A stretch of DNA of 64,000 nt, from positions 372,001 to 436,000 of the forward strand of contig NZ_CP049863.1 of NCBI RefSeq assembly GCF_011299575.1. Reading direction: 5' to 3'. The translations under genes and the position numbers were made by a program. The first letter of the stretch is position 1. Each line of letters begins with the position of its first letter. The notes under the pieces are model-generated. The model saw only the letters and a list, made by a program, of their open reading frames with translations, searched no databases and was not told the DNA's origin. This stretch comes from Leucobacter viscericola (GTDB lineage: Bacteria > Actinomycetota > Actinomycetes > Actinomycetales > Microbacteriaceae). Below are positions 1 through 9,390 of the stretch, in pieces.

Positions 1-622
1 CCACTTCTTCGTAAAGAGGTCTGCGTTCTTCGAAAATTCGATTCCAGGCATTTGGATCGTTGCGCAGCAGCGGCCGCCGCTGAATGTTTGCGGTGCGCAA
101 CACGGCCTCCTGCGTGGTCGTGAGCAGCACAACCGGAAAACCACTCAGCAACTCGCGGGTGCTATCCGTCAGCACCGCACCGCCGCCGAGCGCGAGCACC
201 CGCACCCCGGGGGTGGCGAGTTCAGCCGCAATGAGTTCCGCTTCGATGCGCCGGAAGTCTTCTTCCCCGTGGGTCTCGAAAAAGGCTGTGATGGGTCCGT
301 GCTGGCGCACAAACACTGCGTCGCTGTCGACGAAGGGAACCCCGAGCTCGCGCGCAACACGCTTACCGAGGCTCGTCTTCCCGGCCGCCATCGGGCCAAC
401 AAATACGATCACACGATCAGGCAGCTTCGGCCCGCGCTTGCGCCGCCGCCGTCGCCTGTTTCCGCTGCGACCACCGGTGGCGGGCTCCTCTTGTGCGGCC
501 CCGTCGACACTGCCTGGAAGCAGAATCGGCGAAGTCGGTGGAGGAGGCTTGGGCTTTGGCGTCGGTTCCGCTGAGAGAGTCGGGTCAGGCTCAGGAAGCG
601 GCGCGCCCGCCGCTAGGTGCAC
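1..622 (-). CDS. aroK: shikimate kinase, 3' end outside window
   Basis: Phosphorylates shikimate to shikimate 3-phosphate with ATP in the cytoplasm (step five of the shikimate pathway). The frame read leftward shows a Walker A GPMAAGKTS (plus-strand 375-400 region), then VDSD, FRRIE, LGGGA and the lid RRPLL, all in shikimate kinase order; the C-terminus runs off the window. With the GTG at 622, 14 nt after the aroC stop and preceded by GAGG, the kinase core begins only near residue 70. It is preceded by a Pro-rich stretch (residues about 10-35) and an Arg run (56-63). No ATG occurs in frame before the P-loop; a GTG at about residue 71 would give a normal-length enzyme but lacks a visible ribosome site. 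Identity is sure, the start is not. Confidence 0.9.
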   Translation of the reverse strand, partial: MHLAAGAPLPEPDPTLSAEPTPKPKPPPPTSPILLPGSVDGAAQEEPATGGRSGNRRRRRRKRGPKLPDRVIVFVGPMAAGKTSLGKRVARELGVPFVDSDAVFVRQHGPITAFFETHGEEDFRRIEAELIAAELATPGVRVLALGGGAVLTDSTRELLSGFPVVLLTTTQEAVLRTANIQRRPLLRNDPNAWNRIFEERRPLYEEV

Positions 623-636
623 CCGCCTCGATCCGG

Positions 637-1833
637 TCACGATTCGATAGCGGTGGTGAGTCGATCCGGAATTGCCGCGAGGTACGCCTGCAGGTTGCGT
701 CGGGTCTCTGCAACGCTGTCTCCGCCAAACTTCTCCGAGATTGCGTCTGCGAGCACAAGCGCCACCATTGCCTCACCTACAACACCAGCGGCGGGCACCG
801 CAGACACATCGCTGCGCTGGTGGTGAGCTGTGGCGGCCTCCCCCGTTGCAACGTCAACCGTCGGCAGTGCGCGGGGAACCGTCGCGATCGGCTTCATGCC
901 GGCGCGCACCCGAAGAATCTGGCCGGTTGTCATGCCGCCCTCAATGCCACCGGCGCGCCCGGTCTCGCGTGAGATGACACCATCAGACACGTGCAACTCG
1001 TCGTGCGCAGCCGAGCCGCGACGGCGTGTCGTCTCGAATCCGTCTCCAACCTCAACACCCTTGATCGCTTGGATACCCATGAGGGCGCCGGCAAGGCGCG
1101 AGTCAAGTCGTCGATCCCAGTGCACGTACGATCCGAGCCCAGGTGGCAATCCATAGGCAAGAACCTCAACGATTCCGCCGATCGTGTCGCCCGTCTTTTT
1201 GGCGTCGTCAACCTCGGCGACCATCCGCGCGCTCGTCTCCGCGTCAAAGCAGCGCAGCGGATCAGCGTCGAGGGCCGCTACATCGGAGGCCCTGGGCAAA
1301 GGTGATCCGGCGGGCACCTCGATCTCGCCGAGCGCCACCGTGTGGCTCACGAGGGTAATACCGAGCTCGCCGAGAAACGCTCGTGCGACTGCACCGAGGG
1401 CAACCCGAGCAGCGGTCTCGCGAGCGCTTGCGCGCTCCAGTACCGGACGAGCCTCGTCGAAGCCGTACTTCTGCATGCCCGCGAGATCGGCGTGTCCGGG
1501 CCGCGGCCTGGTGAGCGGGGCCCCACGTCCGCGAGACTTCTCCGAGAGCTCGGTCGCCTCGGCACTCATGACCTCGGTCCACTTGGGCCACTCGGTGTTT
1601 CCCACCCGAATCGCGACTGGTCCACCAATGGAGACACCCTGCACGACGCCCCCCGAAAGGTGGAGCTCATCTTGCTCAAACTTCATTCGGGAGCCACGGC
1701 CATAACCGAGCTTGCGCCGCTCCAGATCCTTCTGGATCTCTTCGAGCGACACCGGCACACCGGCGGGCAGTCCCTCTAGGACAGCAATGAGTTCAGGGCC
1801 GTGGGATTCCCCGGCGGTAAGCCAACGCAGCAT
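637..1833 (-). CDS. aroC: chorismate synthase
   Basis: Converts 5-enolpyruvylshikimate 3-phosphate to chorismate with reduced FMN. The 398-residue length fits actinobacterial AroC. All three family signatures are visible: GESHG near the N-terminus, the [13 protein letters not shown]...ERASARETA block around residues 110-140, and [13 protein letters not shown] near the C-terminus. The ATG at 1833 is chosen because family proteins begin [12 protein letters not shown] and GGAAG-like GGAAG (as GGGAAG) lies about 8 nt upstream; an ATG three codons earlier has no room for a ribosome site. It is followed directly by aroK, and aroE lies upstream beyond the broken DUF1801-like gene, so the shikimate genes aroE, aroC and aroK are nearly contiguous. 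Confidence 0.97.
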   Translation of the reverse strand: MLRWLTAGESHGPELIAVLEGLPAGVPVSLEEIQKDLERRKLGYGRGSRMKFEQDELHLSGGVVQGVSIGGPVAIRVGNTEWPKWTEVMSAEATELSEKSRGRGAPLTRPRPGHADLAGMQKYGFDEARPVLERASARETAARVALGAVARAFLGELGITLVSHTVALGEIEVPAGSPLPRASDVAALDADPLRCFDAETSARMVAEVDDAKKTGDTIGGIVEVLAYGLPPGLGSYVHWDRRLDSRLAGALMGIQAIKGVEVGDGFETTRRRGSAAHDELHVSDGVISRETGRAGGIEGGMTTGQILRVRAGMKPIATVPRALPTVDVATGEAATAHHQRSDVSAVPAAGVVGEAMVALVLADAISEKFGGDSVAETRRNLQAYLAAIPDRLTTAIES

Positions 1834-1895
1834 ACCGACCATCTTCCCATATCTGAGAGAGCGAAGGGTCGCAGACCGGCACCAAACTCGTGTCG

Positions 1896-2349
1896 TTAGG
1901 CGGCGTTTTGCCCGGCTGCTTGCCGAACCAGAGCCGAAATACGCTCCCACACGTCTTCACTCGGCTCGTGTAGCGCGTACGACGTGGGCCAGAATCCGTC
2001 AGGCGTGTCGAGCGCGGCGTTGACGCTGAGACCGAAAGTGGAGTATCTCAGCTTGTCACCGTCGCCGCTGCGGAAGAAGCACACAACCTTGCCGTCGAGA
2101 GCGTATCCGGGCTGGCCGTAATAGGTCTTGGCTTTCAGCTCGGGAGCCACCGCCGTGACGATGTCGTGCAGACGCTGGATCCCCGTCAGACATCTTGGCA
2201 ATCTTGTCGAGCACGTCAGCCGCGTCAGCCGCCGCCTTCTCTGCATTCTTGGCCCGCTTCGCGTCTGCCTTGAGCTCAGCAGAGCGTTCTTTCATCGAGG
2301 CGCGTTCCTGCGCTGAAAACGTGCCCTTGCCGTCAGAAGCCGGAGTCAT
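1896..2349 (-). pseudogene. DUF1801-like (YdhG-type) protein, frameshifted
   Basis: Two overlapping frames together make one small protein. The first starts at ATG 2349 after AGGAAGG and gives a Lys/Ala-rich helix ending DKIAKMSDG. The second carries QRLHDIVTAVAPELKAKTYY and a C-terminal half ending RQAAGQNAA, with the GQPGYALDGKVVCFF wording of DUF1801/iron-chaperone-like proteins. The frames meet at a run of four C (2181-2184, GGGG on the coding strand); removing one base restores about 150 residues. The gene sits between aroE and aroC without a known link to either. It may be a true pseudogene, a slippage site, or a single-base sequence error; sequence alone cannot tell. Confidence 0.8.
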
Positions 2350-2430
2350 GTTGATGCCTTCCTGCGCGTGAGTAATGTTCCCTACACTCACTCTAACGGT
2401 CGGGGCTCAAGCGACTTAGATCCCTTAAAC

Positions 2431-3240
2431 CTAGACCGCCTGCTGCATCACCGCGCGCACGTTCTCTTCCCCTGGAAGCGGGGTGTCGGGATCGCCGTTG
2501 CGAAAGATCCTGATTTGAATGATGGCCTGTTCCACGAGCATCTCCAGACCGGAGTGCGCTGATCCTCCCGCTGCATCCCAGCGAAGGGCAAGGGGTGAGG
2601 GCCACGGGTCATAGGCAACGTCGAAGAGAGGGATCTGCATCAGCTCACCCGGTAGATCAACCGTAGCGCTGGCGGGGCCTGGCAGGGTCGAAACCACGAG
2701 GGTCGCAGGCGCAGACTCCCCCGCATCAAACAGGCCGAGATCGAATCGATCAGCAAGATCCGCGGCGGCGGCTGTATTCCTGGCGAGGATCCGCACCGTT
2801 TCAGCGCCGAGGCGCCGAACTGCCAAAACAGCCGAGACTGCCGTGGCTCCAGATCCGAGCACAACCGTGTGCCTGGCGTCAAGCCCGGCCATTTCGATCG
2901 CGTTCGCGAGTCCGGCCACGTCGGTGTTAAACCCGGCCCACCCCGCGTCGCCCGCGAGGCGCAACAGTGTGTTGACCACGCCACTCTCTTCAGCGACCGG
3001 ATCCCGAACCACGGCGAGCCTGTGCGCTTCTTCCTTCAGGGGCATCGTGAGCGAGAGCCCCTGCCACTCCGCTCCGCAGCTCTTGAGAAAAGTCTCAAGA
3101 CCGTCAGCAGTGAGCTCGGCAGAGCCGTAACTCCAGGGCAGCTCCAACAGCTCGTACGCTGCCCGGTGGATGAGCGGCGACTTCGAGTGCGCGATCGGCG
3201 AACCGAGCACCGCAAGCTGGCGCTGCTCGGCCTTAGTCAC
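2431..3240 (-). CDS. aroE: shikimate dehydrogenase
   Basis: Reduces 3-dehydroshikimate to shikimate with NADPH. The 269-residue product has the substrate-binding SKSP motif (GSPIAHSKSPLIH), the catalytic lysine in LTMPLKEEA, VVNTL, GFNTDVAGL, a Rossmann glycine motif VLGSGATAVSAV and a C-terminal GLEMLVEQA, all in AroE order. The GTG at 3240 is chosen because GGGAGGA lies just upstream and it overlaps the mltG stop by 8 nt, which suggests translational coupling. A longer upstream frame exists but is inside mltG. Downstream lie the frameshifted DUF1801-like gene and aroC. Confidence 0.95.
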   Translation of the reverse strand: MTKAEQRQLAVLGSPIAHSKSPLIHRAAYELLELPWSYGSAELTADGLETFLKSCGAEWQGLSLTMPLKEEAHRLAVVRDPVAEESGVVNTLLRLAGDAGWAGFNTDVAGLANAIEMAGLDARHTVVLGSGATAVSAVLAVRRLGAETVRILARNTAAAADLADRFDLGLFDAGESAPATLVVSTLPGPASATVDLPGELMQIPLFDVAYDPWPSPLALRWDAAGGSAHSGLEMLVEQAIIQIRIFRNGDPDTPLPGEENVRAVMQQAV

Positions 3241-4360
3241 AGCGTGTTCCTCCCGCGGCTTTGTGAGCGGTGCACCACTCGCCAAGCTTGGCGACGGCCG
3301 CATCATGCTCTTCTTTGGTCGTGGAGAATACTGTCTCACCGGTCTCAAGATCGATGGGCACAAAGTAAAGCCAGGACCCCTCGGCCGGGTGCAGCGCTGC
3401 TTCGATGGCGACATCACCGGGGTTGCCGATTGGGCCTATTGGCAAGCCTGGGTTGGCGTAGGTGTTGTACTTGTTTGAAGCATCTGCACGCTCCTCATCC
3501 GTCGTCCACACGGTGTGAGTGTTTCCGGTACCGTAGGCCACAGTCGCATCGGACTGCAACAGCATGCCCTGGTCCAAACGATTCTGGAAGACACGTGCAA
3601 TCTTCGGGAAGTCTTCGAGGTTAGATCCGGCTTCACGCTGCACAACCGAGGCGAGCGTCAGCACACGCCACTCTTCGCCCGCGGGAACTCCGTGCTCAGC
3701 GAGCGCCTGCTTCATACGGTCGACCATGGTCTGCACCACGGTCTGCGCGGTGTCTTCGGGTTCAAACGTGTAGGTCGCCGGGAACAGGAACCCCTCAATC
3801 GACGGGAACTCCTTCGGAATGCCGTACACAGATAGATCGGCGATCGCCTTGTCAAAATCGGCCTTCGGAATGCCGAGAACCTCTGAAGCCCGATCAAGCG
3901 CGTCCGTCGCGGCCATACCCTCGGGAATGGTGACGGTGAGTTCCTTGCGGTTAGCCGGATCCTGAAGCGCCTTGAGCGCCGCCTTCGAGCTCATCTGGGA
4001 CTTCATTTGGTAGGTGCCAACCTGAAAGTCGGGTTCGGGATCCTGCTTGAGCAGCAGTGCGTAGAACGCGTCGGCGGTTTTCACCACGTCGGCTGCAGCG
4101 AGTGTGTCTGCGACGTCGGCACCGTTCTGGCCCGAGGTGATGGTAATCAGCACGTTTCCGTGCCCGTTCCCCTCGTAGTCGTCGTCCACCCAGCCCATGG
4201 CCTTCGAGATTCCCTCGCCGAACTGCGACCAGAGGTAGGCGCCACCGGCGACAAGGCCGCCAAGCAGCACCACCACAACCGAGAGCGAGATAATCACGCG
4301 CTTCTTCGTGCGTGCGCGCTGCTCAGGTGTCTTTGGCGCCTTATTCTTCCGGGCGTTCAT
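3233..4360 (-). CDS. mltG: endolytic murein transglycosylase
   Basis: Membrane-anchored lytic transglycosylase that cleaves nascent glycan strands and helps set their length. The 375 residues start with a basic cytoplasmic tail, a single membrane segment at about 22-43, and an extracytoplasmic YceG domain. The catalytic glutamate is expected at about residue 243 in ASVVQREAGS, followed by RVFQNRL and GLPIGPIGNPG, which are family hallmarks. The ATG overlaps the ruvX stop as ATGA. The order alaS, ruvX, mltG, aroE is the usual actinobacterial arrangement. Confidence 0.95.
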   Translation of the reverse strand: MNARKNKAPKTPEQRARTKKRVIISLSVVVVLLGGLVAGGAYLWSQFGEGISKAMGWVDDDYEGNGHGNVLITITSGQNGADVADTLAAADVVKTADAFYALLLKQDPEPDFQVGTYQMKSQMSSKAALKALQDPANRKELTVTIPEGMAATDALDRASEVLGIPKADFDKAIADLSVYGIPKEFPSIEGFLFPATYTFEPEDTAQTVVQTMVDRMKQALAEHGVPAGEEWRVLTLASVVQREAGSNLEDFPKIARVFQNRLDQGMLLQSDATVAYGTGNTHTVWTTDEERADASNKYNTYANPGLPIGPIGNPGDVAIEAALHPAEGSWLYFVPIDLETGETVFSTTKEEHDAAVAKLGEWCTAHKAAGGTRCD

Positions 4361-4854
4361 TCTGGTGTTCCCTCTCCCAGCGGCCCGCTCTGCGGCTCCA
4401 CTTCAGTTCCAGCTGCTTCACCACGAGCACGCTCGATATCGAGCGCGTGCTGCAAGATCACTACAGCGGCGGCCTGGTCAATAATGTTACGGCTCTGCTT
4501 GGTTTTTTTGCCTGCCTGGCGCAGTTGCGACTGGGCCGAGACGGTTGAGAGTCGCTCGTCAACAAGGCGCACCGAGACGTCGCTCGGTGCACACGCTGTC
4601 GCCAGCTCTTCGGCAAACGCTTGGGCATCATCGGTCGACAGTGTTCGTTCCCCCCGCATGTTGAGGGGCAGCCCCACGATAATCTCGAAGGCTTCGAGTT
4701 CACTCGCTATCTCAACTACTCGCGCGACGGATCCGCTGGGCAGATCCCGAGCCACGGTCTCAACCGGGGTCGCGAGCATACCGTGGTTGTCACTGCGCGC
4801 GACACCAACGCGGGCCTTGCCCACGTCGACGCCGAGCCGCACTCCGCTGCGCAT
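4357..4854 (-). CDS. ruvX: RuvX/YqgF-family putative Holliday junction resolvase
   Basis: RNase H-fold nuclease of the YqgF family, assigned to Holliday junction resolution or to pre-16S rRNA processing in other bacteria. The 165-residue product has LGVDVGKARVGVARSD, IVGLPLNMRG, VDERLSTVSA and a final IIDQAAA, giving the expected acidic residues. ATG 4854 matches the typical N-terminus; a TTG at 4866 with GGAG about 8 nt upstream is an alternative. It lies 15 nt after alaS and overlaps mltG by 4 nt. Because ruvC is not beside ruvAB in this window, this is the only resolvase-fold gene visible here. Confidence 0.92.
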   Translation of the reverse strand: MRSGVRLGVDVGKARVGVARSDNHGMLATPVETVARDLPSGSVARVVEIASELEAFEIIVGLPLNMRGERTLSTDDAQAFAEELATACAPSDVSVRLVDERLSTVSAQSQLRQAGKKTKQSRNIIDQAAAVVILQHALDIERARGEAAGTEVEPQSGPLGEGTPE

Positions 4855-4869
4855 CTCACCCTGCAAGCG

Positions 4870-7524
4870 TTACGCTCCGAGCGTCCGTCGAATTTCGGCG
4901 AGGGCATCACCGATCTTCGCGGGATCAGTGCCGCCGCCTTGAGCAAGGTCGTCCTTGCCGCCACCGCCACCGCCAAGCACCTGCGCGGCCAGCTTCGCGA
5001 GCGCTCCAGCCTTCACACCGTTCTCACGCGCAGCCGGGTTGGTCGCCGCGATGACGACCGGCTTGCCCGCCGCCTCACCCGCGAGCACCACAACGGCGGA
5101 ATCGCTGCCGAGCTTTTCACGCAGCTGCAGCGCCATGGAACGTACGTCGTCAGCCGATCCCACACTGCCGAGCGAGGCGAGCAGAACTCGCGATCCGCCA
5201 AGTTGCTCAGCACCCGCGAGCAGCTCCGGGATACGCTGCCCCAGTTTCTCTGCCTCGAGTGCGGCAATCTTCTTCTCGGCCTGCTTCAACTGCGCTCCAA
5301 GATCCTGCACCTTGGTAATCAGCTCGGTTCGCGGCACCTTCAGGCCACTCGTCAGCTGCTGCACAATCGCGCGCTCAGCGGCGAAGTTGCGGAACGCCTC
5401 GATGCCAACGAGTGACTCGATGCGACGGTTCGTCGAGCCAACGGAGCTCTCGGACACCAGGCTGATCATGCCGACCTCAGCCGAGCTCGACACGTGCGTG
5501 CCCGCACAGAGCTCGCGCGACCAGGCACCGCCGATGTCCACGACACGAACTCGATCGCCGTACTTCTCGCCAAAGAGTGCCATTGCGCCGAGCGCCTTCG
5601 CCTCTTCGAGTCCCATCTCCCGTGTCACAACCTCGTAGTCAGAGCGAATGGCGAGGTTTGAGATCTCTTCGATCTCGCTCTTCGTTTCGGTCGACAGCGC
5701 ATCGCTGTGAGAAAAATCAAGTCGCAGGTAGCCGGCCTTGTTGTACGAGCCGGTCTGGTGCGCGTTTGGTCCGAGCACATCGCGGAGCGCCGCGTGCACG
5801 AGGTGCGTGCCCGAGTGAGCCTGCGTGGCACCGCGGCGGTAGTCGGCGTCAACCTGGGTCTCAGCGCGCGCATCAACAGCGATCGTGCCAATAAGCACAC
5901 GCACGGTGTGCACGATCAGTCCCTGCACGGGCTTCTGCACGTCGAGTACCTCGGCCTCAAAACCGTCTCCGAGAATGAGACCCTGGTCGGCATCCTGTCC
6001 GCCAGACTCGGCCCAGAGTGAAGTCTCCGCGAGAACGAGCTCGGCAACCTGGCCCTCGTGTGCCTCTCGCGCGGGTGCGCCGTCGACCACGATGCCGAGC
6101 ACACGGCTCTCGTGGGTCAGCTCGTCATAGCCGGTAAAGAGCGTTTCGCCGAGCCCGCGCAGCTCCTTGTACACAGAGAGATCCGCGCGCTGGCCCTTCT
6201 TCGCCTTCGCATCGGCCTTCGCGCGGTCGCGCTGCTCCTGCATCAGAGTCTTGAAGACCTCAGCATCAACGGAGACACCCGCTTCTTCGGCGACCTCAAG
6301 GGTCAGTTCGACCGGGAAGCCAAAGGTGTCGTGCAGCAGGAAGGCGGTTTCGCCCGAGACCGATCCCCCGGCCTGCTTTGCCTCGGCCACCGCGGTATCA
6401 AGCGTCTGGCTGCCGGATGCGAGTGTGCGCAGGAAGGTCTTCTCCTCGGCGTACGCAGCACGCGCGATGAAATCAAAGTCGTGCTCAACGGCGGGGTACG
6501 CGGCCTTCATGGCGTCACGCGATACTGGGAACAGCTCGGCGAAGCTCGGGCCCTCAACACCCAGCTGGCGCATTGAGCGGGTGACGCGGCGCAGCAGGCG
6601 ACGCAGAATGTAACCGCGACCCTCGTTCGAGGGAGTCACCCCGTCGGCGATCAGCATGAGGCCGCTGCGCACGTGGTCGGCGATAACACGCAGCAGTACG
6701 TCGTCCTCGTGGTTGGCGCCGTAGGTCTTCTTCGCCAGTTCTGCCGCGCGGTCGAGCACCGGGCGCACCTGGTCGATCTCGTACATGTTCTGCACGCCCT
6801 GCTTGATGAAGGCGACGCGCTCGAGGCCAAGCCCCGTATCGATGTTTTTCTTCGGCAGTTCGCCCAGGATCGTAAAGTCGGTCTTCGACTTCACATCTGC
6901 GACCTGGTACTGCATGAACACGAGGTTCCAGATCTCGACGTAGCGATCATCGTCAGTGATCGGGCCACCGTCGATGCCGTACTCGGGACCCATGTCGAAG
7001 AAGATCTCTGAGCAGGGGCCCGCGGGGCCGGGCTGGCCGGTCGACCAGTAGTTCGTGTCCTTGCCGAGCTTTTGGATCCGCTCGTCCGGCAACGTCGAGT
7101 GCTGCTTCCAGAGTGCGAGTGCTTCGTCGTCCTCTTCGTAGACTGTGACCCAGAGATCCTCAGGCCGAAAGCCGAGCCCACCCTCTTCTTCGCTCGTGGT
7201 CAGCAGATCCCAAGCGAAGCTAATGGCGCCCTCTTTGAAGTAGTCACCGAAGGAGAAGTTACCCGCCATCTGGAAGAACGTGCCGTGACGCGGGGTCTTG
7301 CCAACCTCTTCGATATCGTTCGTGCGAATGCACTTCTGCACGCTCGTGGCGCGCGGGTAAGGCGCTGGCACCATGCCCGACAGATAGGGCACAAACGGCA
7401 CCATGCCGGCCACCGTAAACATCAGGCTTGGATCATCACTCACCAGCGAGGCGGAGGGAACTACGGTGTGCCCACGCTTCTCAAAAAAGTCGAGCCAGCG
7501 GCGGTGGATCTCAGCGGTCTTCAT
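4870..7524 (-). CDS. alaS: alanine--tRNA ligase
   Basis: Charges tRNA-Ala and edits mischarged Ser/Gly. The 884-residue product covers the class II catalytic domain from the N-terminus (motif region RTNDIEEVGKTPRHGTFF), the editing site with HSGTHLVHAAL and the later CAGTH metal ligands, and a C-terminal DHHA1 domain with the glycine run GGGGGGKDD. Length and order are normal. The ATG at 7524 has AAGGA about 9 nt upstream. The 48 nt between it and the small membrane gene are too short for a T-box. It is followed by ruvX and mltG, as in most relatives. Confidence 0.98.
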   Translation of the reverse strand: MKTAEIHRRWLDFFEKRGHTVVPSASLVSDDPSLMFTVAGMVPFVPYLSGMVPAPYPRATSVQKCIRTNDIEEVGKTPRHGTFFQMAGNFSFGDYFKEGAISFAWDLLTTSEEEGGLGFRPEDLWVTVYEEDDEALALWKQHSTLPDERIQKLGKDTNYWSTGQPGPAGPCSEIFFDMGPEYGIDGGPITDDDRYVEIWNLVFMQYQVADVKSKTDFTILGELPKKNIDTGLGLERVAFIKQGVQNMYEIDQVRPVLDRAAELAKKTYGANHEDDVLLRVIADHVRSGLMLIADGVTPSNEGRGYILRRLLRRVTRSMRQLGVEGPSFAELFPVSRDAMKAAYPAVEHDFDFIARAAYAEEKTFLRTLASGSQTLDTAVAEAKQAGGSVSGETAFLLHDTFGFPVELTLEVAEEAGVSVDAEVFKTLMQEQRDRAKADAKAKKGQRADLSVYKELRGLGETLFTGYDELTHESRVLGIVVDGAPAREAHEGQVAELVLAETSLWAESGGQDADQGLILGDGFEAEVLDVQKPVQGLIVHTVRVLIGTIAVDARAETQVDADYRRGATQAHSGTHLVHAALRDVLGPNAHQTGSYNKAGYLRLDFSHSDALSTETKSEIEEISNLAIRSDYEVVTREMGLEEAKALGAMALFGEKYGDRVRVVDIGGAWSRELCAGTHVSSSAEVGMISLVSESSVGSTNRRIESLVGIEAFRNFAAERAIVQQLTSGLKVPRTELITKVQDLGAQLKQAEKKIAALEAEKLGQRIPELLAGAEQLGGSRVLLASLGSVGSADDVRSMALQLREKLGSDSAVVVLAGEAAGKPVVIAATNPAARENGVKAGALAKLAAQVLGGGGGGKDDLAQGGGTDPAKIGDALAEIRRTLGA

Positions 7525-7572
7525 CCGGGTGTGTCCTTCGTGGAAATCGGGCGTTGATAAAACGGGGGCGCG

Positions 7573-7794
7573 TTAGCGGTCGCTCTTGGCCTTCAGTGAG
7601 CCGAGAGCGGACTCAACATCGTCTTCGCTACCAGGCTCAGCCTCGTGGTAACCACGGTCGAAAGCACGATTGAACTCCTCGAACCCGCGGTTGAGCCGGT
7701 CAAAGAACCGGCGTCCCTCGGTTGTCTGGTTCACGAAGTGGGCCGCAACAAAACCCAAAACCGCACCCGTCACGAGCCAACGAAACTTGCTCAT
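7573..7794 (-). CDS. small single-pass membrane protein, unknown function
   Basis: A 73-residue product with one predicted membrane segment at residues about 6-20, followed by a charged, amphipathic stretch rich in Arg, Phe, Asp and Glu (about 25-55) and an acidic tail. I do not recognise a named family. Many actinobacteria carry a short membrane gene just upstream of alaS, and this one sits there, 48 nt before alaS on the same strand. ATG 7794 is chosen because AAGGGA and GGGAAG lie upstream; an earlier in-frame ATG would add residues lacking hydrophobic or conserved character. Confidence 0.7.
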   Translation of the reverse strand: MSKFRWLVTGAVLGFVAAHFVNQTTEGRRFFDRLNRGFEEFNRAFDRGYHEAEPGSEDDVESALGSLKAKSDR

Positions 7795-7896
7795 AACTTC
7801 CCATCCCTTCGTTTGAAAGCCCCCACCGAAGCAACGGGAAGGCACCCGACAAGCTTAGCGGTAGGAGTATTCAGCGGGCGGAGTCCTTGCTGTGGA

Positions 7897-9390
7897 TCAC
7901 TTTTTGGGCAGCCGCACGATGAATGACGTGTCTCCGGGCTCGCTCGTGACACGAAGTTCACCACCGTGCGCGCCGACGATTGCGTCGATGATCGCGAGGC
8001 CAAGCCCCGTGCTTCCGGTCGCTCTCGTGCGAGAGGCGTCTCCACGGGCGAAGCGTTCGAACAGCTTTGGCAGTTGTTCCGCCGGAATACCCGGTCCGTC
8101 ATCATGCACACAAACTGTCGCCCAGTTTGTGTCTTCGCTCAGCGAGACCGACACCGTTGTGCCCTCAGGAGTGTGAATACGCGCGTTGGCAAGAAGATTC
8201 ACGAGCACCTGCTGCAGCCGAGCAGGATCGCCGGTTACGGTTACTGCGCCAGCGCCGTTCTGTTCGGGATCAAAAAGCCACTCGTGATCCGGACCCGCAA
8301 CGGCCGCGTCATTCACGGCATCGGAAACAAGCGTTGTGAGGTCGACAGGCTGGCTCGTGAGCTCCTGGCCCTCGTCAATCCGCGCGAGCAACAGCAGATC
8401 CTCGACCAGATCCGTCATGCGCACCGACTCGGACTCAATTCGACCGAGCGCGTACTCGGCGTCTTTCGGAAGCTCGAGACTCATGCGGCGAGTGAGCTCT
8501 GAGTATCCCCGAATCGAAGCAAGCGGAGTGCGCAATTCGTGAGAGGCGTCAGACACAAATCTCCGAACCTTTTCCTCACTGTCGTGCCGCGCGCGGAATG
8601 CCTGGGTCACCTGGTCGATCATTGAGTTGAAGCCGGACACGAGCCGCGTGACCTCTCCCGCTGCGTTTGGTCCGGGCTCCTCTGCGTGTTGCAGGTGCAC
8701 CTCACCACGCTCGAGCGGGGTCTCTGCGATGCCCTCGGCCGCATCTGCGACCTTTTCGAGTGGGCGCAGTTCATGCCGCACGTACCAGGCCGCAAGAAAA
8801 CCGAACACCAGACAACCGGCGATGGCCACAAGCGCCATGTTGATCCCGAGCGAAGAGATCGTCTGCTCGACGGACGCGAGGGGCAGGCCGACGATCATTG
8901 CGACTCCGCCGCGCTGCTCAATGTGGAACCGATAGTCGCCGAGGCCGTCTCCCGGGGTAATGTTGCGCGTCGGTGTGTCGCTCCACCCACTGGTAATGGC
9001 GGTGAGCTGTTCGGCTGAGAGCTGTTTTGTCGAAAAGTCTTCTTCCAGCAACACCCCACTCGCGCCACTAGCATCGACGTGCACCAGCACGGCTCCGCTT
9101 GCAACACCCGGACCGTCGATGAGCTGGACGAGGTCGCCACCCGGGCCTCCGGGCGTATCAGGGCCGGTCATTCCGCTCGTCACCATCACTCGTGAGGAGA
9201 GCGCACGCAGCCCACCGTCAAGCTGCTGTATGAGCGATGCTTGCAGAGATGTCAGCCCGATAGCGGCGATCGTGCCCGAGAGCAGGATCACCGTGAATGC
9301 GAGGGCCGCTACGATTCGTGTGCGAAGCGACCAGCTGTGCTTACGCGGCGCAGTTTTTGTGGGACCTTCAGCGGCCTGCGCACTAGTCAT
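7897..9390 (-). CDS. two-component sensor histidine kinase
   Basis: Membrane sensor kinase partner of the adjacent response regulator. The 497 residues show a cytoplasmic tail, membrane segment about 25-47, an extracytoplasmic sensor region (48-182), a second membrane segment about 183-204, a HAMP linker, and the HisKA dimer domain with the phospho-accepting His at about 284 in DASHELRTPLASI. The ATPase domain follows: NLLANARIHT (N box), DDGPGIP (G1) and GSTGLGLAI (G2). The ATG overlaps the regulator stop by 8 nt, so the pair is co-translated. The sensor region resembles no ligand domain I can name, so the stimulus is unknown. General type resembles MprB/TcrY kinases. Confidence 0.93.
   Translation of the reverse strand: MTSAQAAEGPTKTAPRKHSWSLRTRIVAALAFTVILLSGTIAAIGLTSLQASLIQQLDGGLRALSSRVMVTSGMTGPDTPGGPGGDLVQLIDGPGVASGAVLVHVDASGASGVLLEEDFSTKQLSAEQLTAITSGWSDTPTRNITPGDGLGDYRFHIEQRGGVAMIVGLPLASVEQTISSLGINMALVAIAGCLVFGFLAAWYVRHELRPLEKVADAAEGIAETPLERGEVHLQHAEEPGPNAAGEVTRLVSGFNSMIDQVTQAFRARHDSEEKVRRFVSDASHELRTPLASIRGYSELTRRMSLELPKDAEYALGRIESESVRMTDLVEDLLLLARIDEGQELTSQPVDLTTLVSDAVNDAAVAGPDHEWLFDPEQNGAGAVTVTGDPARLQQVLVNLLANARIHTPEGTTVSVSLSEDTNWATVCVHDDGPGIPAEQLPKLFERFARGDASRTRATGSTGLGLAIIDAIVGAHGGELRVTSEPGDTSFIVRLPKK

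Noticed and set aside
4621..5415. Open frame on the plus strand opposite alaS and ruvX.
   Set aside because: Antisense shadow of alaS; composition is Arg/His/Leu-rich without any recognisable motif.
7525..7572. Possible T-box before alaS.
   Set aside because: Only 48 nt separate the genes, too few for a T-box, and no specifier stem or T-box sequence is seen.
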